Shown here: piece after piece, positions 8,368 to 17,780 of the stretch | Layout of the letters: each line of letters opens with the position of its first letter | Position numbering within the stretch: the first letter of the stretch is position 1 | Origin: Mycolicibacterium septicum DSM 44393 | GTDB taxonomy: Bacteria > Actinomycetota > Actinomycetes > Mycobacteriales > Mycobacteriaceae | NCBI RefSeq assembly: GCF_000455325.1 | Contig: NZ_HG322951.1 | Coordinates: forward strand, 321,551-385,550 | DNA length: 64,000 nucleotides | Direction of reading: 5' to 3' | Notes under the pieces: model-generated | Seen by the model: the letters and a program-made list of their open reading frames with translations, nothing else | Database searches by the model: none | What the model was told of the DNA's origin: nothing | Made by a program: the position numbers and the translations under genes

Positions 8368-9087
8368 CTACTTCCAGGCGAACACCGGTTGTTCGAGTTC
8401 GTCCACCGGATCGGCGCGTCCCTCCAGGGCCAGCCACCGCAACTGCAGCAGCACCGCGCCGGTCGGTGCGTGGATCAGGTCATTGCCCAACGGAATCTGC
8501 ACCACCGGGCGCGGGCTCTCGGGAATCGTGATGAACCGCGGCGAATCCTCGCGCTGCAGTTGATGGAGCCCCACCCGGTATGCCGCCACCACCTCGTCGG
8601 GCGAGGGGCGCAGATCCAGCCGTCCGCCGCCCCAGATCACCACCGGCGTGATGACGTAACCCGAGCGGGTCGGATAGTCGTCGAGCAGGCCCAGCGCTGC
8701 GGAGTCGGGCAGGTTGACCCCGACCTCCTCGTCGAGTTCGCGCAGCGCGGCCTCGATCGCCGATTCACCGGGATCCAGCCGGCCGCCGGGCAGCGCCCAC
8801 TGTGCGGCGTGAGACGAGAGTCGAGAAGTTCTGCGGCACAACAGGAAAGCGGCCCCACCGGAGACGTCGACCATGCGACCGTCGAGTCCGGGCTCCGGCA
8901 TCGGCCGACCGTCTATCCATTCGTCGACCGGCGCCGGATCCACCCGGTCCTCGCCGAGTTCGGAGTCGACCAGGACCACCGCGACGGCCGCGTGCCGCTT
9001 GCTCGGGTCGGTCACGGCGCGGCGCTCGTGGCCCGCCAGATGCACACCGATGCGTTCCCGCAGCGCTTCGTCATAGGCGATCGTCAC
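8368..9087 (-). CDS. Nudix hydrolase
   Basis: The 239-residue protein contains a perfect Nudix box, GRLDPGE..., with the REL-DEE-VG core (residues about 131-153), which binds the metal ions that cleave nucleoside diphosphate linkages. The domain is preceded by an N-terminal extension and a WALPGG lead-in typical of ADP-ribose or CoA pyrophosphatases. It starts with GTG at 9087. The C-terminus converges on the TetR gene; the two stops are only a few bases apart once the TetR frameshift is corrected. The substrate cannot be told from sequence; a NudL/CoA-type activity is one possibility. Confidence 0.9.
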   Translation of the reverse strand: MTIAYDEALRERIGVHLAGHERRAVTDPSKRHAAVAVVLVDSELGEDRVDPAPVDEWIDGRPMPEPGLDGRMVDVSGGAAFLLCRRTSRLSSHAAQWALPGGRLDPGESAIEAALRELDEEVGVNLPDSAALGLLDDYPTRSGYVITPVVIWGGGRLDLRPSPDEVVAAYRVGLHQLQREDSPRFITIPESPRPVVQIPLGNDLIHAPTGAVLLQLRWLALEGRADPVDELEQPVFAWK

Positions 9088-9139
9088 CGCTCGACCATAT
9101 GCGGGGCACAGACGGCGCGACCGGCGAGGTCACGCCCGC

Positions 9140-9550
9140 TTACTGGTCCGGCTTGCGGGTCTGCTGATACAGCGTGAGCTTCCACACTCCGTCGACGCGG
9201 TGATAGACGCTGGACATGGCACCGACGAACGCGGGCTCATCCCCGTCGCGGTAGGCCGTACCGGTGTAGACCAGTGCCGCGTTGTCGTCGTCGAGCGCGA
9301 TCAGCCGAACTCCGCTGATCTCATAGGCGCGCCACGGCGGGGATTGGGCCAGCGCGCTGACGACGGTGTTCCGGTCCATCACCATGCCGTTGGCGAGAAC
9401 CATGACGGCGTCGGGCAGCATCAGTTCGCCGTAGAAATCGGCGCCGGACGACTCGCACAGCGAGTCCCACCCTGCCCGTTCGATGTGCAGAAGTTCGTCG
9501 AGTACTGGACTGGTCACGGTGACCGAATACCCACTGCGCGAGCTCGCCAT
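9140..9550 (-). CDS. NTF2-like protein (DUF4440/SnoaL type)
   Basis: The product is 136 residues long and fits a cone-shaped NTF2 fold: an N-terminal helix (VLDELLHIERAGWDSL), a loop with FYGELMLPDAVMVL, and C-terminal strands ending in SVYHRVDGVWKLTLYQQT, the signature of DUF4440/SnoaL-like families. Such domains bind small hydrophobic ligands and sometimes catalyse isomerisation or hydration; nothing here fixes the ligand. An alternative start inside the first 12 codons (VTSPVLDEL) is possible. It reads in the same direction as the Nudix gene, about 50 bases upstream of it. Confidence 0.8.
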   Translation of the reverse strand: MASSRSGYSVTVTSPVLDELLHIERAGWDSLCESSGADFYGELMLPDAVMVLANGMVMDRNTVVSALAQSPPWRAYEISGVRLIALDDDNAALVYTGTAYRDGDEPAFVGAMSSVYHRVDGVWKLTLYQQTRKPDQ

Positions 9551-9640
9551 GTCTGGGCGCCGCTGTTAAAACAGTGGTAGAAGTGATAACTGGGGATAGC
9601 GGTTCATCCGGTATCGGACAGGTCCACGTCGAGGAGAGGC

Positions 9641-10336
9641 ATGCCTTTCGGCAGGTGGGCCCGGCGCGCGGGCAGCCGGGCCGGAGTTGCAGCGGCAGGT
9701 GCCGCCGCCGCGGTGTGCCCGATCGCAGCTCCCCTGTCTCCGGCCGCGCCGAAGTGTCCCGACATCGAGGTCGTGTTCGCGCGCGGCACCGACGAACCCG
9801 CCGGCATCGGCAATGTCGGCAAGGCGTTCGTCGACACTCTGCGCCCCATGGTCAAAGGCTCGACCGTCGACACCTACGCGGTCGAGTACCCCGCGTCGTG
9901 GGACTTCATGAAGGCCGCCGCCGGGGCCACCGACATGAGCAAGCGCATCCAGGCCACAGCGGCACGCTGCCCCAAGACCAAGATCGTGATGGGCGGTTAC
10001 TCACAGGGCGCGGCGGTGGTCGACGTCGTGGCCACCTCCCCCGTCGCCGGCCTCGGCTACAGTGCGCCGCTACCGGCCGCGGTCGTCCCGCGCGTCGCCT
10101 CGGTCGTGGTTTTCGGCAACCCGTCGGCGCGCCTCGGCCAGCCGCTGACACGGATGAGCCCGGACTTCGGCGCCAGGACCGCGGACCTGTGCAACACCAA
10201 CGACCCCATCTGTTCGCTCGGCCAGGACTGGAACGCGCACATCACCTATCCGAAATCGGGCCTGATCAAGCTCGCCGCGCAATGGGTCACGCGTCACGTC
10301 CAGCCGCCGCCTCCAGCGCCCGCTGCTCGACGCTGA
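9641..10336 (+). CDS. Secreted cutinase-family esterase
   Basis: The 231-residue precursor begins with a basic n-region ([11 protein letters not shown]), an Ala-rich hydrophobic core and a probable cleavage site near SPAAP (about 33-37). The mature part is a cutinase: [15 protein letters not shown] at the N-terminus, the nucleophile in GGYSQG (Ser121), the acid Asp in a Cys-flanked loop (CNTNDPIC) and His in WNAHITYP. Mycobacterial cutinases (CFP21/Culp type) hydrolyse esters and lipids outside the cell. The Pro/Ala-rich tail follows the catalytic domain. The last 50 bases overlap the convergent cyclase gene on the other strand. Confidence 0.93.
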   Translation: MPFGRWARRAGSRAGVAAAGAAAAVCPIAAPLSPAAPKCPDIEVVFARGTDEPAGIGNVGKAFVDTLRPMVKGSTVDTYAVEYPASWDFMKAAAGATDMSKRIQATAARCPKTKIVMGGYSQGAAVVDVVATSPVAGLGYSAPLPAAVVPRVASVVVFGNPSARLGQPLTRMSPDFGARTADLCNTNDPICSLGQDWNAHITYPKSGLIKLAAQWVTRHVQPPPPAPAARR

Positions 10337-11174
10337 GCACCGGATAGAGCCGGTGGGTCCCGGGCAGGCCCTTCAGTTCCACTTCGCGGGCCGCACCCAG
10401 GACGATGTCATCGAGGTGCCTGACCGCGTCCCCGACCGGTTCGCTGACCAGGATCTCGCCGCCGTCGGCCTGACCGGCGACCCGGGCCGCCATCGCGACG
10501 TCGAGGCCGAACAGGTCGTCACCACGGCGCACCGACGTCCCCATGTGCACTCCGATCCGCACCCGGATCGCCTGCCACCGCTGGGGATTCTCCGCGAGCG
10601 CGCTCTGCACGTCCGTGGCGAACCGCACCGCGTTCTCCGGGTCGGCGAACGCGATCATGAATCCGTCGCCCTGGGTCTTGACCACGTGGCCGCCGTGCTT
10701 GTCGACGCGCGCCTGAACGAGCTTGTTGTGCTTCTCCAGCAGCTTCACCCAGGCCCGGTCACCCATCGCGGCGTTGTACTCGGTCGAACCCTCGATGTCG
10801 GAGAAGACGATGACGACGCGGCCGTCAGCGGTCAGCCGGGCCAGATCCGGCCGTTCCACCTGGGCCCATCCGGCCAGGTCCTCGATCGAGTTGCGGACCG
10901 TTGCGCCCAGCCCTTTGTTGATCAGCATGTCCGCGGTCTGAAAAACCGTCTTGATGGCCAACGGCGCCACACCCCGGCGACGCTTGCGCCTGCGGTCATC
11001 GTCCTCGAGTTTCATTCGCTCGATCTCACGCCGGGCGTTCGTGAGCTGCCTGCGGCTCACGATGAACAGCACCAGGAACGTGACGAACGCCGCGAACAGC
11101 ACGACGACCACCACCAACAGAACGGCTTCAAGGGTGGTCGGCATCTGCACCCGCTGATTATCGCCGGATGTCAC
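10287..11174 (-). CDS. Membrane-anchored class III adenylate/guanylate cyclase
   Basis: The 295-residue protein has one membrane helix (about 17-39), a highly basic juxtamembrane segment (RRRKRRRG near 62-68) and a class III cyclase domain. Metal-binding Asp residues are seen in VFSDIEGST (about D126) and [10 protein letters not shown]; the end of the domain carries the substrate and transition-state motifs around [18 protein letters not shown]. It should make cAMP (or cGMP) from ATP (or GTP), probably as a homodimer. The start used is GTG 11174; ATG 11144, ten codons on, is a plausible alternative since it directly precedes the membrane helix. Mycobacteria carry many such cyclases. Confidence 0.9.
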   Translation of the reverse strand: MTSGDNQRVQMPTTLEAVLLVVVVVLFAAFVTFLVLFIVSRRQLTNARREIERMKLEDDDRRRKRRRGVAPLAIKTVFQTADMLINKGLGATVRNSIEDLAGWAQVERPDLARLTADGRVVIVFSDIEGSTEYNAAMGDRAWVKLLEKHNKLVQARVDKHGGHVVKTQGDGFMIAFADPENAVRFATDVQSALAENPQRWQAIRVRIGVHMGTSVRRGDDLFGLDVAMAARVAGQADGGEILVSEPVGDAVRHLDDIVLGAAREVELKGLPGTHRLYPVLSVEQRALEAAAGRDA

Positions 11175-11230
11175 ATTCCGTCGAGTCGCGGTGTCTTGAG
11201 GGTGTAGTCACCATCAACTAGGAGTGCACC

Positions 11231-11704
11231 ATGGATGCTCGTCTGAACCTGTTCGAGAACCCGACCGCCGTCAAGATGCTGAAGTACGTCACCTCGGCGG
11301 GCAAGGTGATCACGGACTCGGCGCTCCCCGACACCACGCACCAACTGGTTGCCCTGCGCGCCAGCCAGATCAACGGCTGCGGGTTCTGCACCGACATGCA
11401 CACCAAGGACGCCGCTGTCGCCGGGGAGACCCAGCAGCGCCTCAATCTGGTCGCGGTGTGGCGGGAGGCAACGGTGTTCACCGAGGCCGAACGCGCGGCC
11501 CTGGAACTGACCGAGCAGGGCACCCGGATCGCCGACGCGGCGGGCGGCGTCAGTGACGAGGTGTGGGCGAATGCGGTCAAGCACTACGACGAGGATCAAC
11601 TGGCCGCGCTCGTCTGTCTGATCGCCTTCATGAACACCGTCAACCGCCTGAACGTGATCGTTCAGATGCCCGCCGGCGACTACCGGCCCGGGCAGTTCGG
11701 ATAG
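11231..11704 (+). CDS. AhpD/carboxymuconolactone decarboxylase-like protein
   Basis: The 157-residue protein is all helical with the AhpD-type redox motif CGFCTDMHTK (about residues 51-60; CxxC plus His three residues on). AhpD-like alkylhydroperoxidases use the two cysteines and nearby Glu/His to reduce peroxides. The start ATG follows AGGAG by six bases. It is divergent from the cyclase and stands alone. The specific substrate is not indicated. Confidence 0.9.
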   Translation: MDARLNLFENPTAVKMLKYVTSAGKVITDSALPDTTHQLVALRASQINGCGFCTDMHTKDAAVAGETQQRLNLVAVWREATVFTEAERAALELTEQGTRIADAAGGVSDEVWANAVKHYDEDQLAALVCLIAFMNTVNRLNVIVQMPAGDYRPGQFG

Positions 11705-11760
11705 CGGCGCTCGACCGGGACGATCGTCGGCAGGGGTGAACTGGCACGCTGGTCATCAAT

Positions 11761-14295
11761 ATGACCACTCCCCTGCTCGACGATCCGAACAACCTGTCGG
11801 CCCTGCGCGCCAAGAGCGGCGACGCCGACACCCTGTTCACCGACTTCGCCGGCTGGGCCGAGGCCAACGGCACCACGCTGTACCCCGCGCAGGAGGAGGC
11901 GCTGATCGAACTGGTCAGCGGAGCGAACGTGATCCTCGCGACGCCGACCGGTTCCGGTAAATCCCTGGTGGCCACGGGGGCGATCTATGCGGCGCTCGCC
12001 GCGGACCGCGTCAGTTTCTACACCGCCCCGATCAAGGCGTTGGTCAGTGAGAAGTTCTTCGCGCTGTGCGATGTGTTCGGGGCCGACAACGTCGGAATGC
12101 TCACCGGGGACGCGTCGGTCAACGCCGACGCGCCGATCATCGCGTGTACCGCCGAGATCCTGGCCAATCTCGCGCTGCGCGAAGGCGCCGATGCCGACAT
12201 CGGCCTGGTGGTGATGGACGAGTTCCACTTCTACGGCGATCCGGATCGCGGCTGGGCCTGGCAGGTGCCGTTGCTGGAACTGCCCAAGGCCCAGTTCCTG
12301 CTGATGTCGGCGACGCTGGGTGATGTCACGTTCCTGCGGGAGGACCTCACGCGCCGCACCGGACGCCCGACCGCGTTGGTCGCAGGGGCGGAAAGGCCGG
12401 TGCCACTGTTCTTCTCGTACGCCACCACGCCGATGCACGAGACCATCGCCGATCTGCTCGACACCAAACAGGCGCCGATCTACGTCGTGCACTTCACTCA
12501 GGCCTCGGCGTTGGAGCGGGCCCAGGCGCTGATGAGCGTCAACGTCTCCACCAAGGAGGAGAAGGCGGCGATCGCCGAGATGATCGGCGGATTCCGCTTC
12601 TCCACGACGTTCGGGACCACACTGTCGCGGCTGGTGCGGCACGGCATCGGCGTCCACCACGCCGGCATGCTGCCCAAGTACCGGCGGCTGGTGGAACAAC
12701 TGGCCCAGGCCGGGCTGCTCAAGGTGATCTGCGGCACGGACACCCTCGGGGTCGGCATCAACGTTCCGATCCGCACCGTGGTGTTCTCCGCCCTGTCCAA
12801 GTACGACGGCACCCGCATGCGGTTGCTCAACGCCCGCGAGTTCCACCAGATCGCCGGGCGGGCCGGGCGCGCGGGATACGACACCGCGGGCACCGTGGTG
12901 GTGCAGGCGCCCGACCACGAGGTGGAGAACCTCAAGCAGTTCGCCAAGGTGGCCGACGACCCGAAGAAGCGCCGGAAGCTGGTGCGGCGCAAGGCACCCG
13001 AGGGCATGGTGCCGTGGGGCGAGGCCACCATGAACCGGCTGATCGACGCCGCGCCCGAACCGTTGACCAGCAATATGCGGGTGTCCACGGCGATGATCCT
13101 GGATGTGGTCGACCGCCCGGGCGACCCGTTCGTGGCGATGCGACGGCTCCTCACCGACAATCACGAACCCCGCAAGCGTCAGCTCAAGCACATCAGGGAA
13201 GCGGTCGGCATCGCCCGTTCACTGCTGCAGGCCGGGGTGATCGAACGCCTCGACACACCCGAACCTGATGGTCGCCGATACCGGCTGACCGTCGACCTAC
13301 CGGACGACTTCGCCCTCAACCAGCCACTGTCGACCTTCGCGCTGGCCGCGGTCGACGTCCTGGATCCCGAAGCCGAAACCTATGCGCTGGACGTGGTTTC
13401 GGTGATCGAGGCCACCCTGGAAGATCCCCGGCAGATCCTGGCCGCCCAGCTGAACAAGGCCAGGGGCGAGGCGGTGGCGCAGATGAAGGCCGACGGGATC
13501 GAGTACGACGAACGCATCGAGCTGCTCGACGAGGTCACCTATCCCAAGCCGCTGCAAGAACTGCTGGAACACGCCTACGAGGTGTACCGGCAGACCAACC
13601 CGTGGGCCGCCGACGGACACCTGTCCCCCAAGTCGGTGGTGCGCGAGATGTGGGAGCGGGCCCTGACCTTCCGCGAGTACATCAGCGTCTACGGGCTGAC
13701 CCGCTCCGAAGGCGCCGTGCTGCGCTACCTGTCCGACGCGTTCAAGGCGCTGCGCTCGGGCGTGCCGACGGCCGCCCGCACCGAGCAGCTCGCCGACATC
13801 GTCGAATGGCTCGGCGAGCTGGTGCGCCAGGTCGATTCCAGCCTGCTCGACGAGTGGGAGCAGCTGACGAGCCCGGATCAGCCTCACGATGCTCCGGTTG
13901 CGGTACCGGCCCGGCCACGCCCGCTGACCGGCAACGAGCGGGCGTTCACCGCGATGGTCCGCAACGCGCTGTTCCGCCGGGTCGAGTTGTTCGCCCGCTC
14001 CCGCTGGGACGAGCTCGGGGCGCTCGATGCCGCGTCCGGCTGGACGGCCGAGCGCTGGGCCGACGCGGGCGAGGCGTACTTCGACGAGCACGCGGAGGTG
14101 GGTACCGGAGCCAACGCCCGTGGCCCGGCGTTGCTGATCTTCGACCGGCAGCCGCAGGTGTGGCGAATCCGACAGATCCTCGAAGATCCTGCCGGAGATC
14201 ACGATTGGGGCTTCGACGTGGAAGTCGACCTGGCCGCCAGCGATGAAGAGGGTGCCGCGGTGCTGCGTATCGTGGACGTGGGCCGGATGGGGTGA
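11761..14295 (+). CDS. DEAD/DEAH (Ski2-like) helicase with DUF3516
   Basis: The 844-residue protein has all superfamily 2 helicase motifs: Walker A ATPTGSGKS (60-68), DEFH box in VVMDEFHFYG, SAT motif in LLMSATLGD, and motif VI QIAGRAGRAG. The long C-terminal half is the mycobacterial DUF3516-type extension (Ski2-like, related to HelY). Such helicases are thought to unwind structured RNA. It opens with ATG 11761 and has no operon partner: the next gene begins after a regulatory palindrome. I cannot name an experimentally studied orthologue. Confidence 0.92.
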   Translation: MTTPLLDDPNNLSALRAKSGDADTLFTDFAGWAEANGTTLYPAQEEALIELVSGANVILATPTGSGKSLVATGAIYAALAADRVSFYTAPIKALVSEKFFALCDVFGADNVGMLTGDASVNADAPIIACTAEILANLALREGADADIGLVVMDEFHFYGDPDRGWAWQVPLLELPKAQFLLMSATLGDVTFLREDLTRRTGRPTALVAGAERPVPLFFSYATTPMHETIADLLDTKQAPIYVVHFTQASALERAQALMSVNVSTKEEKAAIAEMIGGFRFSTTFGTTLSRLVRHGIGVHHAGMLPKYRRLVEQLAQAGLLKVICGTDTLGVGINVPIRTVVFSALSKYDGTRMRLLNAREFHQIAGRAGRAGYDTAGTVVVQAPDHEVENLKQFAKVADDPKKRRKLVRRKAPEGMVPWGEATMNRLIDAAPEPLTSNMRVSTAMILDVVDRPGDPFVAMRRLLTDNHEPRKRQLKHIREAVGIARSLLQAGVIERLDTPEPDGRRYRLTVDLPDDFALNQPLSTFALAAVDVLDPEAETYALDVVSVIEATLEDPRQILAAQLNKARGEAVAQMKADGIEYDERIELLDEVTYPKPLQELLEHAYEVYRQTNPWAADGHLSPKSVVREMWERALTFREYISVYGLTRSEGAVLRYLSDAFKALRSGVPTAARTEQLADIVEWLGELVRQVDSSLLDEWEQLTSPDQPHDAPVAVPARPRPLTGNERAFTAMVRNALFRRVELFARSRWDELGALDAASGWTAERWADAGEAYFDEHAEVGTGANARGPALLIFDRQPQVWRIRQILEDPAGDHDWGFDVEVDLAASDEEGAAVLRIVDVGRMG

Positions 14296-14325
14296 GCGGT
14301 TGCTGACCTCAATTTTATCGCGTAC

Positions 14326-14350
14326 CCGGGGCCTTGCGGCAAGGCCCCGG
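14326..14350. promoter_or_regulatory. Rifamycin-associated element (RAE)-like palindrome
   Basis: The arms CCGGGGCCTTGC (14326-14337) and GCAAGGCCCCGG (14339-14350) are perfectly inverted around a single G. The core GGGGCCTTGCGGCAAGGCCC, as far as I remember, is nearly identical to the published rifamycin-associated element found upstream of rifampicin-inducible resistance genes in actinobacteria. It lies about 50 bases before the GTG start of a HelD/HelR-like gene, a class of gene known to be rifampicin-inducible through this element. The palindrome could also form an RNA hairpin, but it has no U-tract and sits upstream of the gene, so terminator function is less likely. Confidence 0.8.
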
Positions 14351-14401
14351 TGATGGCGCACAATCGCTGGCCGAACCAAACCACGGATAAGCGAGGTAAC
14401 T

Positions 14402-16576
14402 GTGGGGAACGTGCCAACTGACGAGCACGACATCGAAGTCCAGACCGAACAGACCTATGTCGACGGGCTGTACTCCCGCTTGGACGCCGAGCGCATCCGG
14501 GTACGTGACCGGTACCGCACCGCGCTGCGCGAGCACGGCGGTTCCGCGGTGGAGCGCGACGCCGAGGTGCGGGCGCTGGCCAAGGAAGCCAACCGGCTCG
14601 ACGTGGCCGACAACGGCCTGTGCTTCGGTCGGCTGGAAACCCTTGCCGGAGAACATCTCTACGTCGGCCGCCTGGGCCTCTTCGACCGCGAGGACGACTA
14701 CGAACCATTGCTGCTGGACTGGCGGGCGCCGCTGGCCCGGCCGTTCTACACCGCGACGGGGGCCAACCCGGAGAACATGCGCCGGCGCCGCCAGTTCCGC
14801 ACGCTGGGGCGTCGCGTGCTCGACTTCACCGACGAGGTGCTGGGCCGGCCCGCCGAGGGTGACGAAGGTGACGCCGCACTGCTGGCCGCGGTGAATGCCC
14901 CGCGCGGTGAGGGCATGCGCGACATCGTCGCGACGATCCAGGCCGAGCAGGACGAGGTCATCCGCAACGAACACACCGGGGTGCTCGTGGTCGAGGGCGG
15001 CCCGGGCACCGGCAAGACCGTGGTGGCACTGCACCGCGTGGCCTACCTGCTCTACACCCACCGCGAACGGATCGAACGTCACGGCGTCCTGGTCGTCGGG
15101 CCCAATGAGGCGTTCCTGGACCACATCGGCCGGGTGCTGCCCTCGCTGGGTGAGTCCGATGCGGTGTTCATGACACCCGGCGACCTGGTCCCCGGCCTGC
15201 ATGTCACCGCAGAGGACGCGCCCGAGGTGGCCGCGATCAAGGGTTCGCTGCAAATCCTCGACGTGTTGGCCGCCGCAGTGGCCGACCGCCAGGAGGTACC
15301 CGCCGAGCCGATCTTCATCGAACTGCCCGATGTCACCGTGCGCATCGACGCCGAAACCGTGCAGTGGGCCATCGAGGAGGCCCGCGAGACCGGGCTGCCG
15401 CACAACGAGGCGCGCGCGACGTTCCGCGACATCGTCACCTACGTCCTCACCGAACGCGCCGTGGCCCGCATCGGCAAGGGATGGCTGAGCCGCGCGGACA
15501 AGGCGGCGTGGGAGGAGCTGCGGGCGAGTGTGGTCAGCGAACTCGACGACAACGCCGCGTTCGCCGAGGCACTCGATCGGCTGTGGCCGATCCTGACCCC
15601 GGAAACCCTGCTGGCCCCGCTGTACTCGTCACCCGATCGGCTGTCCGCGGCCGGCGCCGATCCCCGGCTGCTCCGCGCCGAGGGCAGCGCCTGGACCATC
15701 TCGGACGTGCCGTTGCTCGACGAGTTGGTCGACCTGCTGGGCCGGGACAAGGCCGCCGACGAGGCCGCAGAACGCGAACGGCGGGAGGAAGCGGCCTACG
15801 CCGCAGGGGTGCTCGACCTGATGATCGCCCGCGAGGATCTGATGGACGACGAGGATCACCTGCTGGCCAGCGACCTCATCGACGCCGAGGACCTCGCCGA
15901 CCGGTTCCTCGAGCGCGACACCCGGGAACTCGCTGAACGTGCTGCAGCCGACCGGGATTGGACCTACGGTCATGTTGTGGTCGACGAAGCCCAGGAACTG
16001 TCCGAGATGGACTGGCGGATCCTGATGCGTCGTTGTCCACGCCGGTCCTTCACGGTCGTCGGCGATCTGGCCCAGCGCCGCTCGGCCGCCGGCGCCCGGT
16101 CCTGGGACCGGATGCTCGAGCCGTACGTGCCGGGCCGGTGGATCTACCGGACGCTGTCGGTGAACTACCGCACCCCGGCCGAGATCATGGCGGTTGCCGG
16201 GGCGCTGCTGGCCGAGTTCGCACCCGGGGTTCAGCCGCCGGAGTCGGTGCGGTCGTGCGGCGTCCAGCCGTGGTCGAAGCAGCTGACCGCCGACGAAATC
16301 CCCTCCGCTGTCGAGGAATTCATGCGGGATGAAGCCACCCGCGAGGGCACCTTTGTGGTGATCGGCCCGCCCGGGGTGCCCGGCGCGGTGGCCCCGTCGG
16401 AAACCAAGGGCCTTGAGTTCGACGCGGTACTCGTCGTGGAGCCCGCGCACATCCTGGCCGACGGCGACCGCGGCGCGGCCGAGTTGTACGTCGCACTCAC
16501 CCGCGCGACACAGCGCCTCGGCGTGCTGCACACCGAACCCCTGCCCGACGCTCTGAACGGACTGGCCCATGCCTGA
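14402..16576 (+). CDS. helD: HelD/HelR-like RNA polymerase-clearing ATPase
   Basis: The 724-residue protein is a superfamily 1 ATPase of the HelD type: an N-terminal coiled-coil arm region, Walker A in EGGPGTGKTVVALHR (199-206 for GGPGTGKT), an inserted middle domain, Walker B in VVVDEAQELSEMD, and a C-terminal motor half with NYRTP and ALTRATQRL. HelD proteins dislodge nucleic acids from RNA polymerase; some (HelR) also displace rifamycins. A DDED acidic run at residues 482-485 sits where the primary-channel loop is expected. GTG start follows GCGAGG by seven bases. The RAE-like palindrome upstream and the two co-transcribed genes after it suggest a rifamycin-inducible resistance operon. Whether it is HelR in the strict sense needs phylogeny. 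Confidence 0.9.
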   Translation: MGNVPTDEHDIEVQTEQTYVDGLYSRLDAERIRVRDRYRTALREHGGSAVERDAEVRALAKEANRLDVADNGLCFGRLETLAGEHLYVGRLGLFDREDDYEPLLLDWRAPLARPFYTATGANPENMRRRRQFRTLGRRVLDFTDEVLGRPAEGDEGDAALLAAVNAPRGEGMRDIVATIQAEQDEVIRNEHTGVLVVEGGPGTGKTVVALHRVAYLLYTHRERIERHGVLVVGPNEAFLDHIGRVLPSLGESDAVFMTPGDLVPGLHVTAEDAPEVAAIKGSLQILDVLAAAVADRQEVPAEPIFIELPDVTVRIDAETVQWAIEEARETGLPHNEARATFRDIVTYVLTERAVARIGKGWLSRADKAAWEELRASVVSELDDNAAFAEALDRLWPILTPETLLAPLYSSPDRLSAAGADPRLLRAEGSAWTISDVPLLDELVDLLGRDKAADEAAERERREEAAYAAGVLDLMIAREDLMDDEDHLLASDLIDAEDLADRFLERDTRELAERAAADRDWTYGHVVVDEAQELSEMDWRILMRRCPRRSFTVVGDLAQRRSAAGARSWDRMLEPYVPGRWIYRTLSVNYRTPAEIMAVAGALLAEFAPGVQPPESVRSCGVQPWSKQLTADEIPSAVEEFMRDEATREGTFVVIGPPGVPGAVAPSETKGLEFDAVLVVEPAHILADGDRGAAELYVALTRATQRLGVLHTEPLPDALNGLAHA

Positions 16577-17774
16577 CACCACGTGTGCGATCGTCGGCGG
16601 CGGGCCCGCCGGCATGATGCTCGGCCTGATCCTGGCCCGGTGCGGGGTCGCGGTGACCGTGATGGAGAAGCACGCCGATTTCCTGCGTGATTTCCGCGGT
16701 GACACAGTGCATCCGAGCACCATGCGCCTGCTCGATGAGCTCGGGTTGTTCGGCGAGTTCGACAAGATCGGCTACAGCAAGGTGGAGAAGGCCGAGATCC
16801 CGATCGACGGCCGGCCCGTGACCCTGCTCGACTTCCGGCGTCTGCGCCAGCCGCACCCGTACGTGGCCATGGTGCCGCAGTGGGACTTCCTCGACCTGCT
16901 GGCCGACGCCGGCCGAGATGAACCCAACTTCACCCTGCTCATGCGGACCGAGGTGACCGGGCTGCTGCGCGACGGCGAGCGCATCACCGGAGTGCGTTAC
17001 ACCAGCCCCGACGGCGACGGCGAGCTGCGCGCCGAACTCACCGTGGGCTGCGACGGGCGCACGTCGGTGGTCCGGCGGGAGGCCGGGCTGCAGACCAAGG
17101 ACTATCCGGTGCCGTTCGACGTGTGGTGGTTTCGGGTGCCGCGCACCGAGGACGGCCAGTACTCGCTCATCCCCCGCACCGGACCTGGTCGGGCGTTGAT
17201 CATGATTCCTCGCGTCGGCTACTTCCAGGTGGCCTACCTGATCCCCAAGGGCAGCGACGCCACGCTGCGGGCGCGCGGACTCGACATCTTCAAAAGCGAA
17301 CTCGCCGAGCTCATTCCCGAGGCCGACCCGGATGCCCTGTCCTCCTGGGACGACGTCAAGCATCTCGACGTCCAGCTCAACCGGCTGCCCACCTGGTACC
17401 GGGACGGTCTGTTGTGCATCGGCGACGCGGCGCACGCCATGTCGCCGGCCGGTGGGGTCGGCATCAACGTTGCCATCCAGGACGCCGTCGCCACCGCCCG
17501 CCTGCTGTACCAACCGCTACGCGAGCACCGGGTCGGCCAGAAGGATCTGGCTGCGGTCCAGCGCCGTCGCATCCTGCCCACCGCTGTGACACAAGGCTTT
17601 CAACGTGTCGTGCACCGCCAGGTCCTCGAACCCGTGCTGGCGGGTGGTGAGATCACCCCGCCCGAAGCGCTCGGGAAGATCTTTCGGCTGCTGCCTCAAC
17701 TCTCGGCGATACCCGCCTATCTGGTCGGCACCGGTGTGCGACCCGAACACATCCCCTCCCCGGCCCGCCGTTAG
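16569..17774 (+). CDS. FAD-dependent monooxygenase coupled to HelR-like gene
   Basis: The 401-residue flavoprotein has the class A aromatic hydroxylase signature: GGGPAGMMLG (10-19) for the FAD ADP-binding fold, CDGRTSVVR (DG motif) and CIGDAAHAMSPAGGVGINVA (the GD motif binding FAD ribose). The ATG lies inside the last eight bases of the upstream helD-like gene, so translation is coupled. It is shorter than canonical rifampicin monooxygenase Rox (about 470 residues) and I cannot claim that activity. The RAE-like element in front of the operon makes modification of rifamycin or another antibiotic a testable idea. Substrate unknown. Confidence 0.88.
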   Translation: MPDTTCAIVGGGPAGMMLGLILARCGVAVTVMEKHADFLRDFRGDTVHPSTMRLLDELGLFGEFDKIGYSKVEKAEIPIDGRPVTLLDFRRLRQPHPYVAMVPQWDFLDLLADAGRDEPNFTLLMRTEVTGLLRDGERITGVRYTSPDGDGELRAELTVGCDGRTSVVRREAGLQTKDYPVPFDVWWFRVPRTEDGQYSLIPRTGPGRALIMIPRVGYFQVAYLIPKGSDATLRARGLDIFKSELAELIPEADPDALSSWDDVKHLDVQLNRLPTWYRDGLLCIGDAAHAMSPAGGVGINVAIQDAVATARLLYQPLREHRVGQKDLAAVQRRRILPTAVTQGFQRVVHRQVLEPVLAGGEITPPEALGKIFRLLPQLSAIPAYLVGTGVRPEHIPSPARR

Positions 17775-17780
17775 GCACAT

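Noticed and set aside
14326..14350. Palindrome as terminator of the upstream helicase gene
   Set aside because: It lacks a T-tract, is close to the helD-like start and matches a known regulatory element, so an operator/activator site is the better reading.
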